Assembly: GCA_023423215.1 (NCBI GenBank)
Contig: JAFAFZ010000103.1
Span: 1 to 5,521, forward strand
Reading direction: 5' to 3'
Length of the DNA stretch: 5,521 nt
Origin: Actinomycetes bacterium
Lineage (GTDB): Bacteria; Actinomycetota; Acidimicrobiia; Acidimicrobiales; Microtrichaceae
Both the position numbers and the translations under genes were made by a program. Shown here in pieces: positions 1 to 5,380 of the stretch; within the stretch, counting starts at the first letter, position 1; each line of letters starts with the position of its first letter. Under the pieces are notes generated by a model. It saw only the letters and a list, made by a program, of their open reading frames with translations, did no database searches and was not told the DNA's origin.

Positions 1-36
1 GTCGGCGGGAGTGCTGCGGTCGGCGGGAGTGCTGCG
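1..36. repeat. Two perfect tandem copies of an 18-bp unit
   Basis: GTCGGCGGGAGTGCTGCG occurs at 1-18 and again at 19-36, with no mismatch; the next four bases (GTCG) begin a third copy that then diverges. The array touches the left edge, so the true copy number is unknown. The unit length is a multiple of three, so it would keep frame if it lay in a gene; in one minus-strand frame it would read RSTPAD twice. It lies just after the stop codon of the EamA-family transporter. Whether it is intergenic or the end of another gene cannot be told from this window. Confidence 0.9.
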
Positions 37-46
37 GTCGATCGGG

Positions 47-1021
47 TCAGGGGCCGGGCTCGGTCGTGTCCGCGGTGGTCCTGGAGTCCCAGACGATCAC
101 GGCGGCGAGGGCCGCGAGCACGAGCAGGATGCCGACGACCTGGGGTGCGTCCATCGGCTGGTCCAGGAAGATGGCGGCGCTGCCGGCCGCGATGATCGGC
201 ATCGCCAGGGTGATGAGCGACGTCATCACGAGCGTCGTGTGCGCGTGCGCCCAGTTGATGAGGATGTGGCCCGATCCGGGCACCAGCACGATGAGCAGGA
301 TCGCCAGCGCGCGGCCGGGATCGAGCGCGTTGCCCGCCTCGGTCAGATCGCCGGTGAACAGCGCGATCGGCGCCACGAACACGAACGCCACCACGTTCAT
401 CACCGTCATGTACTCGAAGGTGTCGAGCCGGGTGCGCGCCTGCTTCGAGGCGATGAAGTACCAGGCCCACGCGAACAGCGAGACGAACGCCATCACGACG
501 CCGAGCGTGCTGCTCTCGCCGCCCTTCGACGCGCCGAACGCCACCAGGGCCACCCCCGCGGTGGCGATGCCCGCACATGCCAGGTGCCACGGCCGGATCC
601 GCTCGCCGAACATCACCGCGGCGAAGCCCATGATGACCAGCGGCTGGAGCGCGTTGATGGTGGTCGCGTTCGCGACGGTGGTCAGGTGGATCGCGATGAA
701 GAAGGTGATGACGTCCGCGCCGAACGCGATGCCGCCGACCCACCCGAACCGGAAGCTGTCGCGCGTCAGCCGGCCGCCGCGCGCGAAGAGGATCACGACG
801 TAGAGCACCGACGAGAAGAGCAGCCGGTAGAAGGCGATCGCCGTACCCGACATCGGCACGCCGGCGATGAGCGTGTTGCCGGCGCCCCACAGGACGACCG
901 CAGCCAGGGTCGCGCCGATCCCGAGCGGCGTCGACGCGGGCGTGCCGTCCGGGCCGGGCGGGGCGCTGCTGCCGCCTCCGCCGTCGCCCTGCAGCTCGGT
1001 CGTCGGGGCGGGGGAGGGCAC
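47..1021 (-). CDS. EamA/DMT-superfamily membrane transporter
   Basis: A 324-residue integral membrane protein of the drug/metabolite transporter superfamily, probably exporting a small metabolite across the cytoplasmic membrane; the substrate cannot be predicted. About ten hydrophobic helices are visible (roughly residues 33-53, 60-80, 91-110, 117-138, 144-163, 171-191, 205-223, 237-257, 262-286, 292-311), forming the usual two EamA repeats. The first repeat ends with the typical FGERIRPWHLACAGIATAGV stretch (138-157). The second has FLDQPMDAPQVVGILLVLAA (285-304), with Asp-Gln where a Gly-Glu is common. The first ~32 residues are a Gly/Pro/Ser-rich cytoplasmic tail and the last ~12 are polar. 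The start is GTG; no other start lies before the first helix. There is no Shine-Dalgarno, but a TAGCCT box 6 nt upstream suggests a leaderless message. It lies 73 bp downstream of the aldo/keto reductase on the same strand, so it may have its own promoter. Confidence 0.9.
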   Translation of the reverse strand: MPSPAPTTELQGDGGGGSSAPPGPDGTPASTPLGIGATLAAVVLWGAGNTLIAGVPMSGTAIAFYRLLFSSVLYVVILFARGGRLTRDSFRFGWVGGIAFGADVITFFIAIHLTTVANATTINALQPLVIMGFAAVMFGERIRPWHLACAGIATAGVALVAFGASKGGESSTLGVVMAFVSLFAWAWYFIASKQARTRLDTFEYMTVMNVVAFVFVAPIALFTGDLTEAGNALDPGRALAILLIVLVPGSGHILINWAHAHTTLVMTSLITLAMPIIAAGSAAIFLDQPMDAPQVVGILLVLAALAAVIVWDSRTTADTTEPGP

Positions 1022-1033
1022 CGGCAGAGGCTA
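1022..1033 (-). promoter_or_regulatory. Candidate leaderless -10 box for the EamA transporter gene
   Basis: On the minus strand TAGCCT (1033-1028) fits the actinobacterial -10 pattern TAnnnT and is followed by exactly six bases before the GTG start at 1021. A transcript starting about seven bases after the box would begin at the start codon itself. No purine-rich ribosome site is seen upstream of the GTG, which agrees. No convincing -35 hexamer is visible 16-18 bp further upstream, so this rests on one short motif. Confidence 0.4.
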
Positions 1034-1041
1034 GTGGTCGC

Positions 1042-1084
1042 CGGACCGCGCACATTCCGCGATGGGGCGCAGGACGGCGGTCCG
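1042..1084. other. 8-bp perfect inverted repeat in the reductase-transporter gap
   Basis: CGGACCGC (1042-1049) and GCGGTCCG (1077-1084) are perfect reverse complements separated by 27 bases. They fill most of the 73-bp gap between the aldo/keto reductase stop and the EamA transporter start. It could be a GC-rich, T-tract-less terminator for the upstream pair, or an operator covering the region where the transporter's -35 would lie. The long loop makes the terminator reading weak. Confidence 0.35.
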
Positions 1085-1094
1085 CAACAGGAGC

Positions 1095-2126
1095 TCAGCC
1101 GCCGACGAAGCGCATGTCGGCGTAGCGGTCGCCGACCGCAGCGTCGGCGGGGACGGCCTCGTCCAGCTCGGCGAGGTCGTCGTCGCTCAGCTCGAGCTGC
1201 GCGGCGGCGATGTTCTCCTCGAGCCAACGCCGGCGCTTCGTGCCGGGGATCGGAACCACGTCCTCGCCGCGGGAGAGCACCCACGCCAGGGCGAGCTGCC
1301 CGGCGGTGACGCCACGCGCCGCGGCGAGCGACTGGACCCGCTCGACGATCGCCAGGTTGCGGGCCAGGTTCGCCTCGGTGAAGCGGGGGCTGTGACGGCG
1401 GAAGTCGTCGTCGTCCAGGTCGTCGACGCTCGTGATGGCGCCGGTCAGGAAGCCGCGACCGAGCGGGCTGTAGGCGACGATGCCGATGTCCAGCTCGCGC
1501 GCGGTCGGCACGACCTCGTCCTCGAGGTCGCGGGTCCACAGCGACCACTCGGACTGGAGCGCGACGATCGGGTGCGTCGCCGCGGCGCGCCGCAGGGTGT
1601 CGGGGTTGACCTCGGACAGGCCGAGGTGGCGGACCTTGCCCGCCTCGACCAGCTCGCCCATCGCTCCGACCGTGTCCTCGATCGGGACCCGCTGGTCGCG
1701 GCGGTGCAGGTAGTAGAGGTCGATGTGGTCGACGCCGAGCCGTCGCAGCGACGCCTCACAGGCCTCGTGCACGTAGGCGGGGTCGCCGCGGATGGTGCGC
1801 TTCGCCGGGTCCTCCTCGTGGCGGACGAGCCCGAACTTCGTGGCCAGCACGACCTCGTCGCGACGGGAGCGGATCGCGCGTCCGACCAGCTGCTCGTTGG
1901 TGTGCGGCCCGTACGCGTCGGCGGTGTCCAGGAAGGTGACGCCCAGGTCGAGCGCCCGCTCGATGGTGGCGACCGCCTCGGCCTCGTCCGCCGTGCCGTA
2001 GAACTCGGACATGCCCATGCAGCCGAGCCCCTCGGTCGACACCACCAGGTCGGGTCCGAGCCGTCGGCCGCCGGTCAGCGGTTCGGCGTGCAGGTCGCTG
2101 CTCGGTTCGGTCGACGGTTCGCTCAT
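1095..2126 (-). CDS. Aldo/keto reductase, AKR13-like
   Basis: A 343-residue cytosolic NADPH-dependent oxidoreductase of the aldo/keto reductase superfamily, reducing aldehydes or ketones to alcohols; the physiological substrate is not evident. The catalytic tetrad is complete: Asp67 and Tyr72 in FLDTADAYG, Lys97 in LATKFG and His141 in YYLHR. The cofactor regions are also present: GLSEVNPD (169-176), QSEWSL (191-196), [11 protein letters not shown] (219-229), and [13 protein letters not shown] (293-305), which binds the adenine-phosphate end of NADPH. The LYYLHR...[10 protein letters not shown] layout resembles AKR13 enzymes. Length is usual for the family apart from a polar N-terminal extension of ~25 residues before the first barrel motif (GLGCMGMS). 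The ATG is supported by GAGGAGG (2137-2131) four bases upstream and by a 4-bp ATGA overlap with the preceding dehydrogenase stop, so the two are probably translationally coupled. Confidence 0.93.
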   Translation of the reverse strand: MSEPSTEPSSDLHAEPLTGGRRLGPDLVVSTEGLGCMGMSEFYGTADEAEAVATIERALDLGVTFLDTADAYGPHTNEQLVGRAIRSRRDEVVLATKFGLVRHEEDPAKRTIRGDPAYVHEACEASLRRLGVDHIDLYYLHRRDQRVPIEDTVGAMGELVEAGKVRHLGLSEVNPDTLRRAAATHPIVALQSEWSLWTRDLEDEVVPTARELDIGIVAYSPLGRGFLTGAITSVDDLDDDDFRRHSPRFTEANLARNLAIVERVQSLAAARGVTAGQLALAWVLSRGEDVVPIPGTKRRRWLEENIAAAQLELSDDDLAELDEAVPADAAVGDRYADMRFVGG

Positions 2127-3118
2127 CGGGCCTCCTCGGCCGTGGTGTGCTCGGGTGCGTCGGGCCAGGTGAGGCCGTTGCGACGGGCGACCTCGAGGAT
2201 CAGCGCCTGCGTGCCGTCGCGGTAGTGGCCGTGCTCGGCGAGCGCGACGTAGAGGTCGTGCGCCAGGCGCACGCCGGGCAGGTCCAGGCCCAGGTGCCCG
2301 CACTCGTGCAGCGCGATCTCGAGGTCCTTGATGAAGTGCTCGACGTAGAACCCGGGTGCCAGGTCGCCGGCGAGCATGCGGGGCGCCAGGTTGGCGAGCG
2401 ACCACGAGGCGGCCGCGCCACCGCCGACGCTGCGCAGCACCGCGTCGGGGTCGAGCCCGGCGGCGGTGGCGTAGACGAGCGCCTCGCACAGGCTGGTCAT
2501 GGCACCTGCGACGAGCGTCTGGTTGACGACCTTCGCGTGCTGGCCGGCGCCGGCCGGACCGTGGTGCACGATCGTCGACCCGTAGGTCTGCAGGAGCGGC
2601 CACAGGTGGAGCAGACCGTCGGCGTCGCCGCCGCACATGATCGACAACGTGCCCTCTCGGGCGCCGCGATCACCACCCGAGACCGGCGCGTCGTACACCG
2701 AGATGCCGCGAGCGGGTCCGGACGCGGCCGCCCGTGCCTCCAGGCGGGCGGCGAGCGACGGCTCGGAGGTCGTGTGGTCGACGACCTCGACGTGCGAGGT
2801 GCAGCCGTCGATGATCGATCCGACGACCTGGTCGACCTCGTGCGGGTGTCCGACCATGACGCACACGACGTCGCAGTCCTCGGCGAGGGCGACGGGGTCG
2901 TCGTACCAGGCGGCACCGGCGTCGAGCAGCGGCTGCGCCCGGGCGGCGGTGCGGGTGTGCACCGCCAGCGGGTAGCCGGCGCGCTGCACGTGCGCCGCCA
3001 TCGAGGAGCCCATGACGCCCAGGCCGATCCAGCCGACGCGGGTGTGCGCCGGGCCGACCTGTCCGGCCAGGGCGTTCACGTCGTAGGTCGACGGCGGGGA
3101 CGGGGGGACGTCGGTCAC
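2123..3118 (-). CDS. NAD(P)-dependent beta-hydroxyacid dehydrogenase (3-hydroxyisobutyrate dehydrogenase-like)
   Basis: A 331-residue cytosolic enzyme of the 3-hydroxyisobutyrate dehydrogenase / tartronate-semialdehyde reductase family, which interconverts a 3-hydroxyacid and its semialdehyde. The Rossmann fold begins [11 protein letters not shown] (27-37). The substrate-binding motif is [16 protein letters not shown] (143-158). The catalytic lysine is Lys196 in GQHAKVVNQ, where the second position of the family's Asn-Asn is Gln200. The C-terminal helical domain has the conserved FIKDLEIAL (262-270). The exact substrate cannot be assigned. A proline-rich extension of ~26 residues precedes the nucleotide fold. 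I chose the GTG at 3118 because GGTGGAG lies seven bases upstream; the open frame runs further but then overlaps the divergent arsC-like gene. It is the first gene of a pair with the aldo/keto reductase, overlapping it by 4 bp, so the two enzymes may act on related carbonyl compounds. Confidence 0.92.
   Translation of the reverse strand: MTDVPPSPPSTYDVNALAGQVGPAHTRVGWIGLGVMGSSMAAHVQRAGYPLAVHTRTAARAQPLLDAGAAWYDDPVALAEDCDVVCVMVGHPHEVDQVVGSIIDGCTSHVEVVDHTTSEPSLAARLEARAAASGPARGISVYDAPVSGGDRGAREGTLSIMCGGDADGLLHLWPLLQTYGSTIVHHGPAGAGQHAKVVNQTLVAGAMTSLCEALVYATAAGLDPDAVLRSVGGGAAASWSLANLAPRMLAGDLAPGFYVEHFIKDLEIALHECGHLGLDLPGVRLAHDLYVALAEHGHYRDGTQALILEVARRNGLTWPDAPEHTTAEEAR
2127..2137 (-). promoter_or_regulatory. 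Strong Shine-Dalgarno inside the upstream gene's last codons
   Basis: On the minus strand GAGGAGG occupies 2137-2131, four bases before the ATG at 2126. It lies within the final Glu-Glu-Ala codons of the upstream dehydrogenase, whose TGA overlaps the ATG as ATGA. This fixes the reductase start and indicates that a ribosome ending the first gene can restart on the second. Confidence 0.75.
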
Positions 3119-3196
3119 CTCCACACTCCACCACACGGGGGGACCCGCCCACAGCGCGGGAAGCGGCCGGGCCGGGCCGGGATAGCGTCGTGCGCC
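3119..3196. promoter_or_regulatory. Divergent intergenic region between dehydrogenase and arsC-like gene
   Basis: These 78 bases must hold the starts of both divergent units. For the plus-strand gene, TAGCGT (3183-3188) fits TAnnnT and ends eight bases before the ATG at 3197; with no ribosome site present, this suggests a leaderless transcript. For the minus-strand gene, GGTGGAG lies seven bases before the GTG at 3118 and is the likely ribosome site; no clear -10 is seen. A GC-only stretch at 3164-3180 repeats GGCCG/GGGCC units and could pair with itself. No -35 hexamer is convincing on either strand. Confidence 0.45.
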
Positions 3197-3559
3197 ATGA
3201 GCGACGTCACCATCTTCCACAACCCGAACTGCAGCACCTCGAAGTACGCGGTCGGCGTCGCGGACGAGCTCGGCGTGGACTACGACGTCGTGAAGTACCT
3301 GCTGAAGGCGCAGCGCCCGACCCGTGAGCAGCTGACCGAGCTGGTGGGTCAGCTCGAGGACCCGACCACCGACCTGGTGCGGCGCGACGCCAACTTCACG
3401 AAGCTCGGCCTGACGGACGCGGACGTCGAGACGCCGGAGCAGGTGATCGACATCCTGGAGCAGCACCCGGCGCTGCTGCAGCGGCCGATCCTGGTGAAGG
3501 ACGGCGTCGCGATCATCGGCCGCCCGAAGGACCGGGTGCCCGCCTTCCTGCAGGGCTGA
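3197..3559 (+). CDS. arsC: ArsC-family arsenate reductase (glutaredoxin-type)
   Basis: A 120-residue thioredoxin-fold protein of the ArsC/Spx superfamily. Known members reduce arsenate to arsenite in the cytosol, using glutathione/glutaredoxin or another thiol donor. The active-site loop HNPNCSTSK (8-16) carries catalytic Cys12 without a CXXC partner, as in true ArsC rather than Spx. The three arginines that bind oxyanion and stabilise the thiolate in the plasmid R773 enzyme have counterparts: Arg62 (LVRRD), Arg96 (LLQRPILV) and Arg109 (IGRPKDRV). The length is slightly below R773 ArsC, which has a longer C-terminus. The ATG is preceded by no ribosome site but by a TAGCGT box eight bases away, fitting a leaderless message. 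No arsR, arsenite pump or second arsenic gene is in the window, so a housekeeping or other thiol-reductase role is possible. It converges on the phosphatase gene 21 bp away. Confidence 0.88.
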   Translation: MSDVTIFHNPNCSTSKYAVGVADELGVDYDVVKYLLKAQRPTREQLTELVGQLEDPTTDLVRRDANFTKLGLTDADVETPEQVIDILEQHPALLQRPILVKDGVAIIGRPKDRVPAFLQG

Positions 3560-3584
3560 CCGGTCCGGTCGGCGCCCCGGTCAG
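3556..3584. terminator. Bidirectional terminator candidate spanning both stop codons
   Basis: CTGACCGG (3556-3563) and CCGGTCAG (3577-3584) form a perfect 8-bp inverted repeat with a 13-base loop containing the palindrome GGCGCC (3571-3576). The left arm contains the TGA of the arsC-like gene (3557-3559) and the right arm contains the reverse-complement TGA of the phosphatase gene (3581-3583), so both genes end in TGACCGG. There is no T-tract on either side. An alternative pairing of CCGGTC (3565-3570) with GACCGG (3584-3589) would compete. A shared hairpin that ends both convergent transcripts is the simplest reading. Confidence 0.5.
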
Positions 3585-5134
3585 ACCGGCGTGGCGCCCG
3601 ACTCGTCGACCCGGCGGGTGCGCAGCCAGTAGACGCCGCCGGCCGCCGCGGCCGCTGCGGTGACCGGGAGCGCCACGGTCAGCGGCGACTCGGGGATGAC
3701 CGGGTCCGGCCCGGCGCCCGCCCACGGGCCGGTGATCGCCAGCACCAGGCCCGGTGCGTAGGCGTTCACGAACAGGAAGCGGCCGTCGGGCGAGAAGTCG
3801 GCCCCCGCGAACTCGCTGCCGTTGTACGCGTTGCGGGCGAGCGCCCAGCCGCCGTGGTCCGGACCCTGTCCGGCGATGCCGACGAGGTACTTGTTCGGGT
3901 TGTTGCCGTCCTCGCAGAGGATCGCCCCGCCGTGCGGCGTCACGACGATGTTGTCCGGCCCGTCGAAGAAGCTGCCGGGCGCGGCGTGGTAGATGAGCGT
4001 CAAGGTCTCGGCCGCCGGGTCGTAGCGCCAGATCTGGCCCCGGTGGTCGGTGCCCGGCGCGGCAGCACCTGCGTCGGAGTAGCTCGACACGATCCACGCG
4101 TCGCCCTCGCCCCACCAGATGCCCTCGTACTTGCGCGCACGGGTCACCTGGCTGTCGGAGAGCTGCGACCGGTTCGGCGTGGTGGCGAAGTCCGGGTCGG
4201 GCACGACCGCCCAGGTCACCTGGAGCACGGCACCCGGCGTGCTGACGTAGGCCAGGTCGGGCACGTGCACGCCGTCCCGGGTGGCGGCCATGGCGAACAG
4301 CGCGCCGCCGTTGCCCAGGCTGCCGTAGGTGCCCGAGGTGTCGTTCGGGACGAACCTGTAGACCAGGCCCCGTGGCCCGTTGGCGTCCTCGGTCAGGTAG
4401 ACGCTGCCCGTGGCCGGGTCGACGGCCGCGGCCTCGTGCGACCGACGACCCATCGCGCGGTACGGCACGGCGACGGTCTGCGAACCGGTCGGGTCGACCT
4501 CGAACACGTAGCCGTGCGGCACACCGCCGGGGATCTTCTCGACCTCCTCGCACGAGAGCCAGGTGTTCCAGGGCGTCTTGCCGCCGGCGCAGTTCTTCGT
4601 CGTGCCGGACAGGCTCGTGTAGGTGCGCTCCAGGACGGGGAAGCCGTCGGGGCCGAGCGTGTTCGTGTCCACCACGACGGTCGACGTGCCACCGAAGGAG
4701 AAGCTGGTGGACGGGTTGAAGACGCGGGACGGGTCGACCAGGTCGGGTGTCTTGGGGACACGGCCGGTGGCGTCGTTCTCGCACTCGTGGTTCAGCACGA
4801 ACGCGAGCCGTCCGCCGTCGATGCCGAACACCGCGGCGCCGTCGGCCTTGTTGGGCAGCGGCACCGTGCTGAGCGTCCCGTCCACGCCGTGCAGGTAGGT
4901 CGTGGGCTGCGCGTTCGCAGCGGTGTTCGGCGTCGCGCCGTACACCTTGTACGAGAACCCGGCCGGCAGGTCGATGACCTGCGCGGGGTCGGTCACGAGC
5001 GGTCCGTAGCCGCCCGCAGGCATCGCGCCCGCGGGGAGCTGGTCGAGCAGGGACAGGACGGCGCCACCGAGGGTGACGGCCGTGCCGGTGCGTGCGCTGC
5101 GGCGCAGCAGGTCGCGGCGGCTGAAGCTGGTCAT
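3581..5134 (-). CDS. Tat-exported PhoX-like (DUF839) alkaline phosphatase
   Basis: A 517-residue secreted protein of the PhoX/DUF839 family; characterised members are Ca/Fe-dependent alkaline phosphatases that release phosphate from organic esters outside the membrane. The N-terminus SRRDLLRRS (5-13) is a twin-arginine motif, followed by a hydrophobic stretch to ~residue 30 and a possible AGA cleavage site at 35-37. Family motifs: FVLNHECEND (112-121), TPWNTWLSCEE (187-197, with Cys195), GRRSHEAAAVDP (229-240), RKYEGIWW (334-341), DGPDNIVVTPHGG (391-403), ILCEDGN (405-411) and SPDGRFLFVNAYAPG (448-462). The C-terminus has a short helix (~485-504) ending RTRR, a likely membrane anchor. It is shorter than classical PhoX (over 600 residues), so activity is inferred. 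The ATG at 5134 has GGAG six bases upstream and places the Tat motif at the N-terminus; a longer frame from 5230 was rejected. A PHO-box-like array lies upstream. Confidence 0.85.
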   Translation of the reverse strand: MTSFSRRDLLRRSARTGTAVTLGGAVLSLLDQLPAGAMPAGGYGPLVTDPAQVIDLPAGFSYKVYGATPNTAANAQPTTYLHGVDGTLSTVPLPNKADGAAVFGIDGGRLAFVLNHECENDATGRVPKTPDLVDPSRVFNPSTSFSFGGTSTVVVDTNTLGPDGFPVLERTYTSLSGTTKNCAGGKTPWNTWLSCEEVEKIPGGVPHGYVFEVDPTGSQTVAVPYRAMGRRSHEAAAVDPATGSVYLTEDANGPRGLVYRFVPNDTSGTYGSLGNGGALFAMAATRDGVHVPDLAYVSTPGAVLQVTWAVVPDPDFATTPNRSQLSDSQVTRARKYEGIWWGEGDAWIVSSYSDAGAAAPGTDHRGQIWRYDPAAETLTLIYHAAPGSFFDGPDNIVVTPHGGAILCEDGNNPNKYLVGIAGQGPDHGGWALARNAYNGSEFAGADFSPDGRFLFVNAYAPGLVLAITGPWAGAGPDPVIPESPLTVALPVTAAAAAAGGVYWLRTRRVDESGATPV

Positions 5135-5181
5135 GGCGGGCTCCGGGAGAGGTCGGGAGACGGGAACGGCCGCCGACGGTA
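5135..5181 (-). promoter_or_regulatory. Candidate -10 box and ribosome site of the phosphatase gene
   Basis: On the minus strand TACCGT (5181-5176) fits the TAnnnT -10 pattern. A start about seven bases downstream would give a leader of roughly 35 bases. GGAG (5144-5141) lies six bases before the ATG at 5134 and is the ribosome site that decides the start. Within the leader, TCTCCCG occurs twice, ten bases apart (5160-5154 and 5150-5144), with no evident role. No clear -35 is seen, as expected for an activator-dependent promoter. Confidence 0.4.
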
Positions 5182-5208
5182 GGAACGTGAGGTGTCGCGA
5201 CCGGCCCG

Positions 5209-5252
5209 TCCGGATGACCGGCGCGTGCACGTTGGATGCACGTTGGACGAAC
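5209..5252 (-). promoter_or_regulatory. PHO-box-like array of four 11-nt direct repeat units
   Basis: Read on the minus strand, four units follow without gaps: GTTCGTCCAAC (5252-5242), GTGCATCCAAC (5241-5231), GTGCACGCGCC (5230-5220) and GGTCATCCGGA (5219-5209). All have G at position 1 and C at position 4, three have A at position 5, and three have C at position 7. This fits the 11-nt PhoP direct-repeat unit known from Streptomyces (approximately GTTCACC plus four loose bases). On the plus strand the middle part appears as two perfect copies of TGCACGTTGGA (5226-5236, 5237-5247). The array ends 27 bases upstream of the candidate -10 of the phosphatase gene, where an activator site is expected. 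Alignment was by eye. Confidence 0.55.
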
Positions 5253-5259
5253 AGCCGCG

Positions 5260-5288
5260 CGCCCGTCCGGGCGACCGCGCCACGGGCG
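5260..5288. other. GC-rich inverted repeat between the two regulatory repeat sets
   Basis: CGCCCGT (5260-5266) and ACGGGCG (5282-5288) are perfect 7-bp reverse complements separated by 15 bases; a smaller self-pairing, GCCC-GGGC (5261-5272), overlaps the left arm. It sits between the PHO-like array on one side and the GYCAAGRYCC repeats on the other. It might be an operator or simply reflect high GC; I cannot assign a role. Confidence 0.25.
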
Positions 5289-5302
5289 TCCGGAGAGAAG
5301 CC

Positions 5303-5345
5303 GTCAAGGCCCGCGGGGTCGGCGTCAAGATCCCGCCAAGACCCT
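5303..5345 (+). promoter_or_regulatory. Three GYCAAGRYCC repeats upstream of the right-edge gene
   Basis: GTCAAGGCCC (5303-5312), GTCAAGATCC (5324-5333) and GCCAAGACCC (5335-5344) share GYCAAGRYCC. The second and third start exactly 11 bases apart and the first 21 bases before the second, so all three fall near one face of the helix. They end about 36 bases before the ATG at 5381, where an activator or repressor of that gene would bind. I do not recognise the regulator. They could equally serve the divergent phosphatase gene. Confidence 0.4.
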
Positions 5346-5368
5346 TCCGTGGACGGTCCGACGGGGCG

Positions 5369-5380
5369 TACGACGGACGC
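5369..5380 (+). promoter_or_regulatory. Weak -10-like box before the right-edge gene
   Basis: TACGAC (5369-5374) matches TAnnnT except at the last base and is followed by six bases before the ATG at 5381, the same geometry as the leaderless candidates elsewhere in this window. No ribosome site is clear. The mismatch makes this tentative. Confidence 0.25.

Noticed and set aside
11..1309. 432-codon plus-strand open frame
   Set aside because: It runs antisense to the transporter and reductase genes; its product is Arg/Gly/Asp-rich with no family motif, as expected for an antisense frame in high-GC DNA.
793..1548. 251-codon minus-strand open frame between transporter and reductase
   Set aside because: Same strand but different frame from two well-supported genes; low-complexity Arg/Pro/Ala product without motifs.
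2127..2636. Upstream extension of the aldo/keto reductase frame to 2636
   Set aside because: The extension is an Arg/Pro-rich out-of-frame reading of the dehydrogenase gene; the ATG at 2126 has a strong ribosome site.
3119..3466. Upstream extension of the dehydrogenase frame to 3466
   Set aside because: It would overlap most of the arsC-like gene, whose active-site residues are clear; the extra residues match no family and a good ribosome site supports GTG 3118.
3513..4784. 423-codon minus-strand open frame
   Set aside because: Out-of-frame shadow of the phosphatase gene; Arg-rich with no recognisable domain.
3854..5182. 442-codon plus-strand open frame
   Set aside because: Antisense to the phosphatase gene, which has full family motifs and a Tat signal; no motif in this frame.
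5135..5230. Upstream extension of the phosphatase to a start at 5230
   Set aside because: It would bury the twin-arginine motif 32 residues further inside, has no good ribosome site, and would place the candidate -10 and part of the PHO-like array inside the coding region.
5302..5328. TTGACG hexamers on the minus strand as -35 elements for the phosphatase
   Set aside because: No -10-like hexamer lies 16-18 bases downstream of either copy; they are better explained as part of the GYCAAGRYCC repeats.
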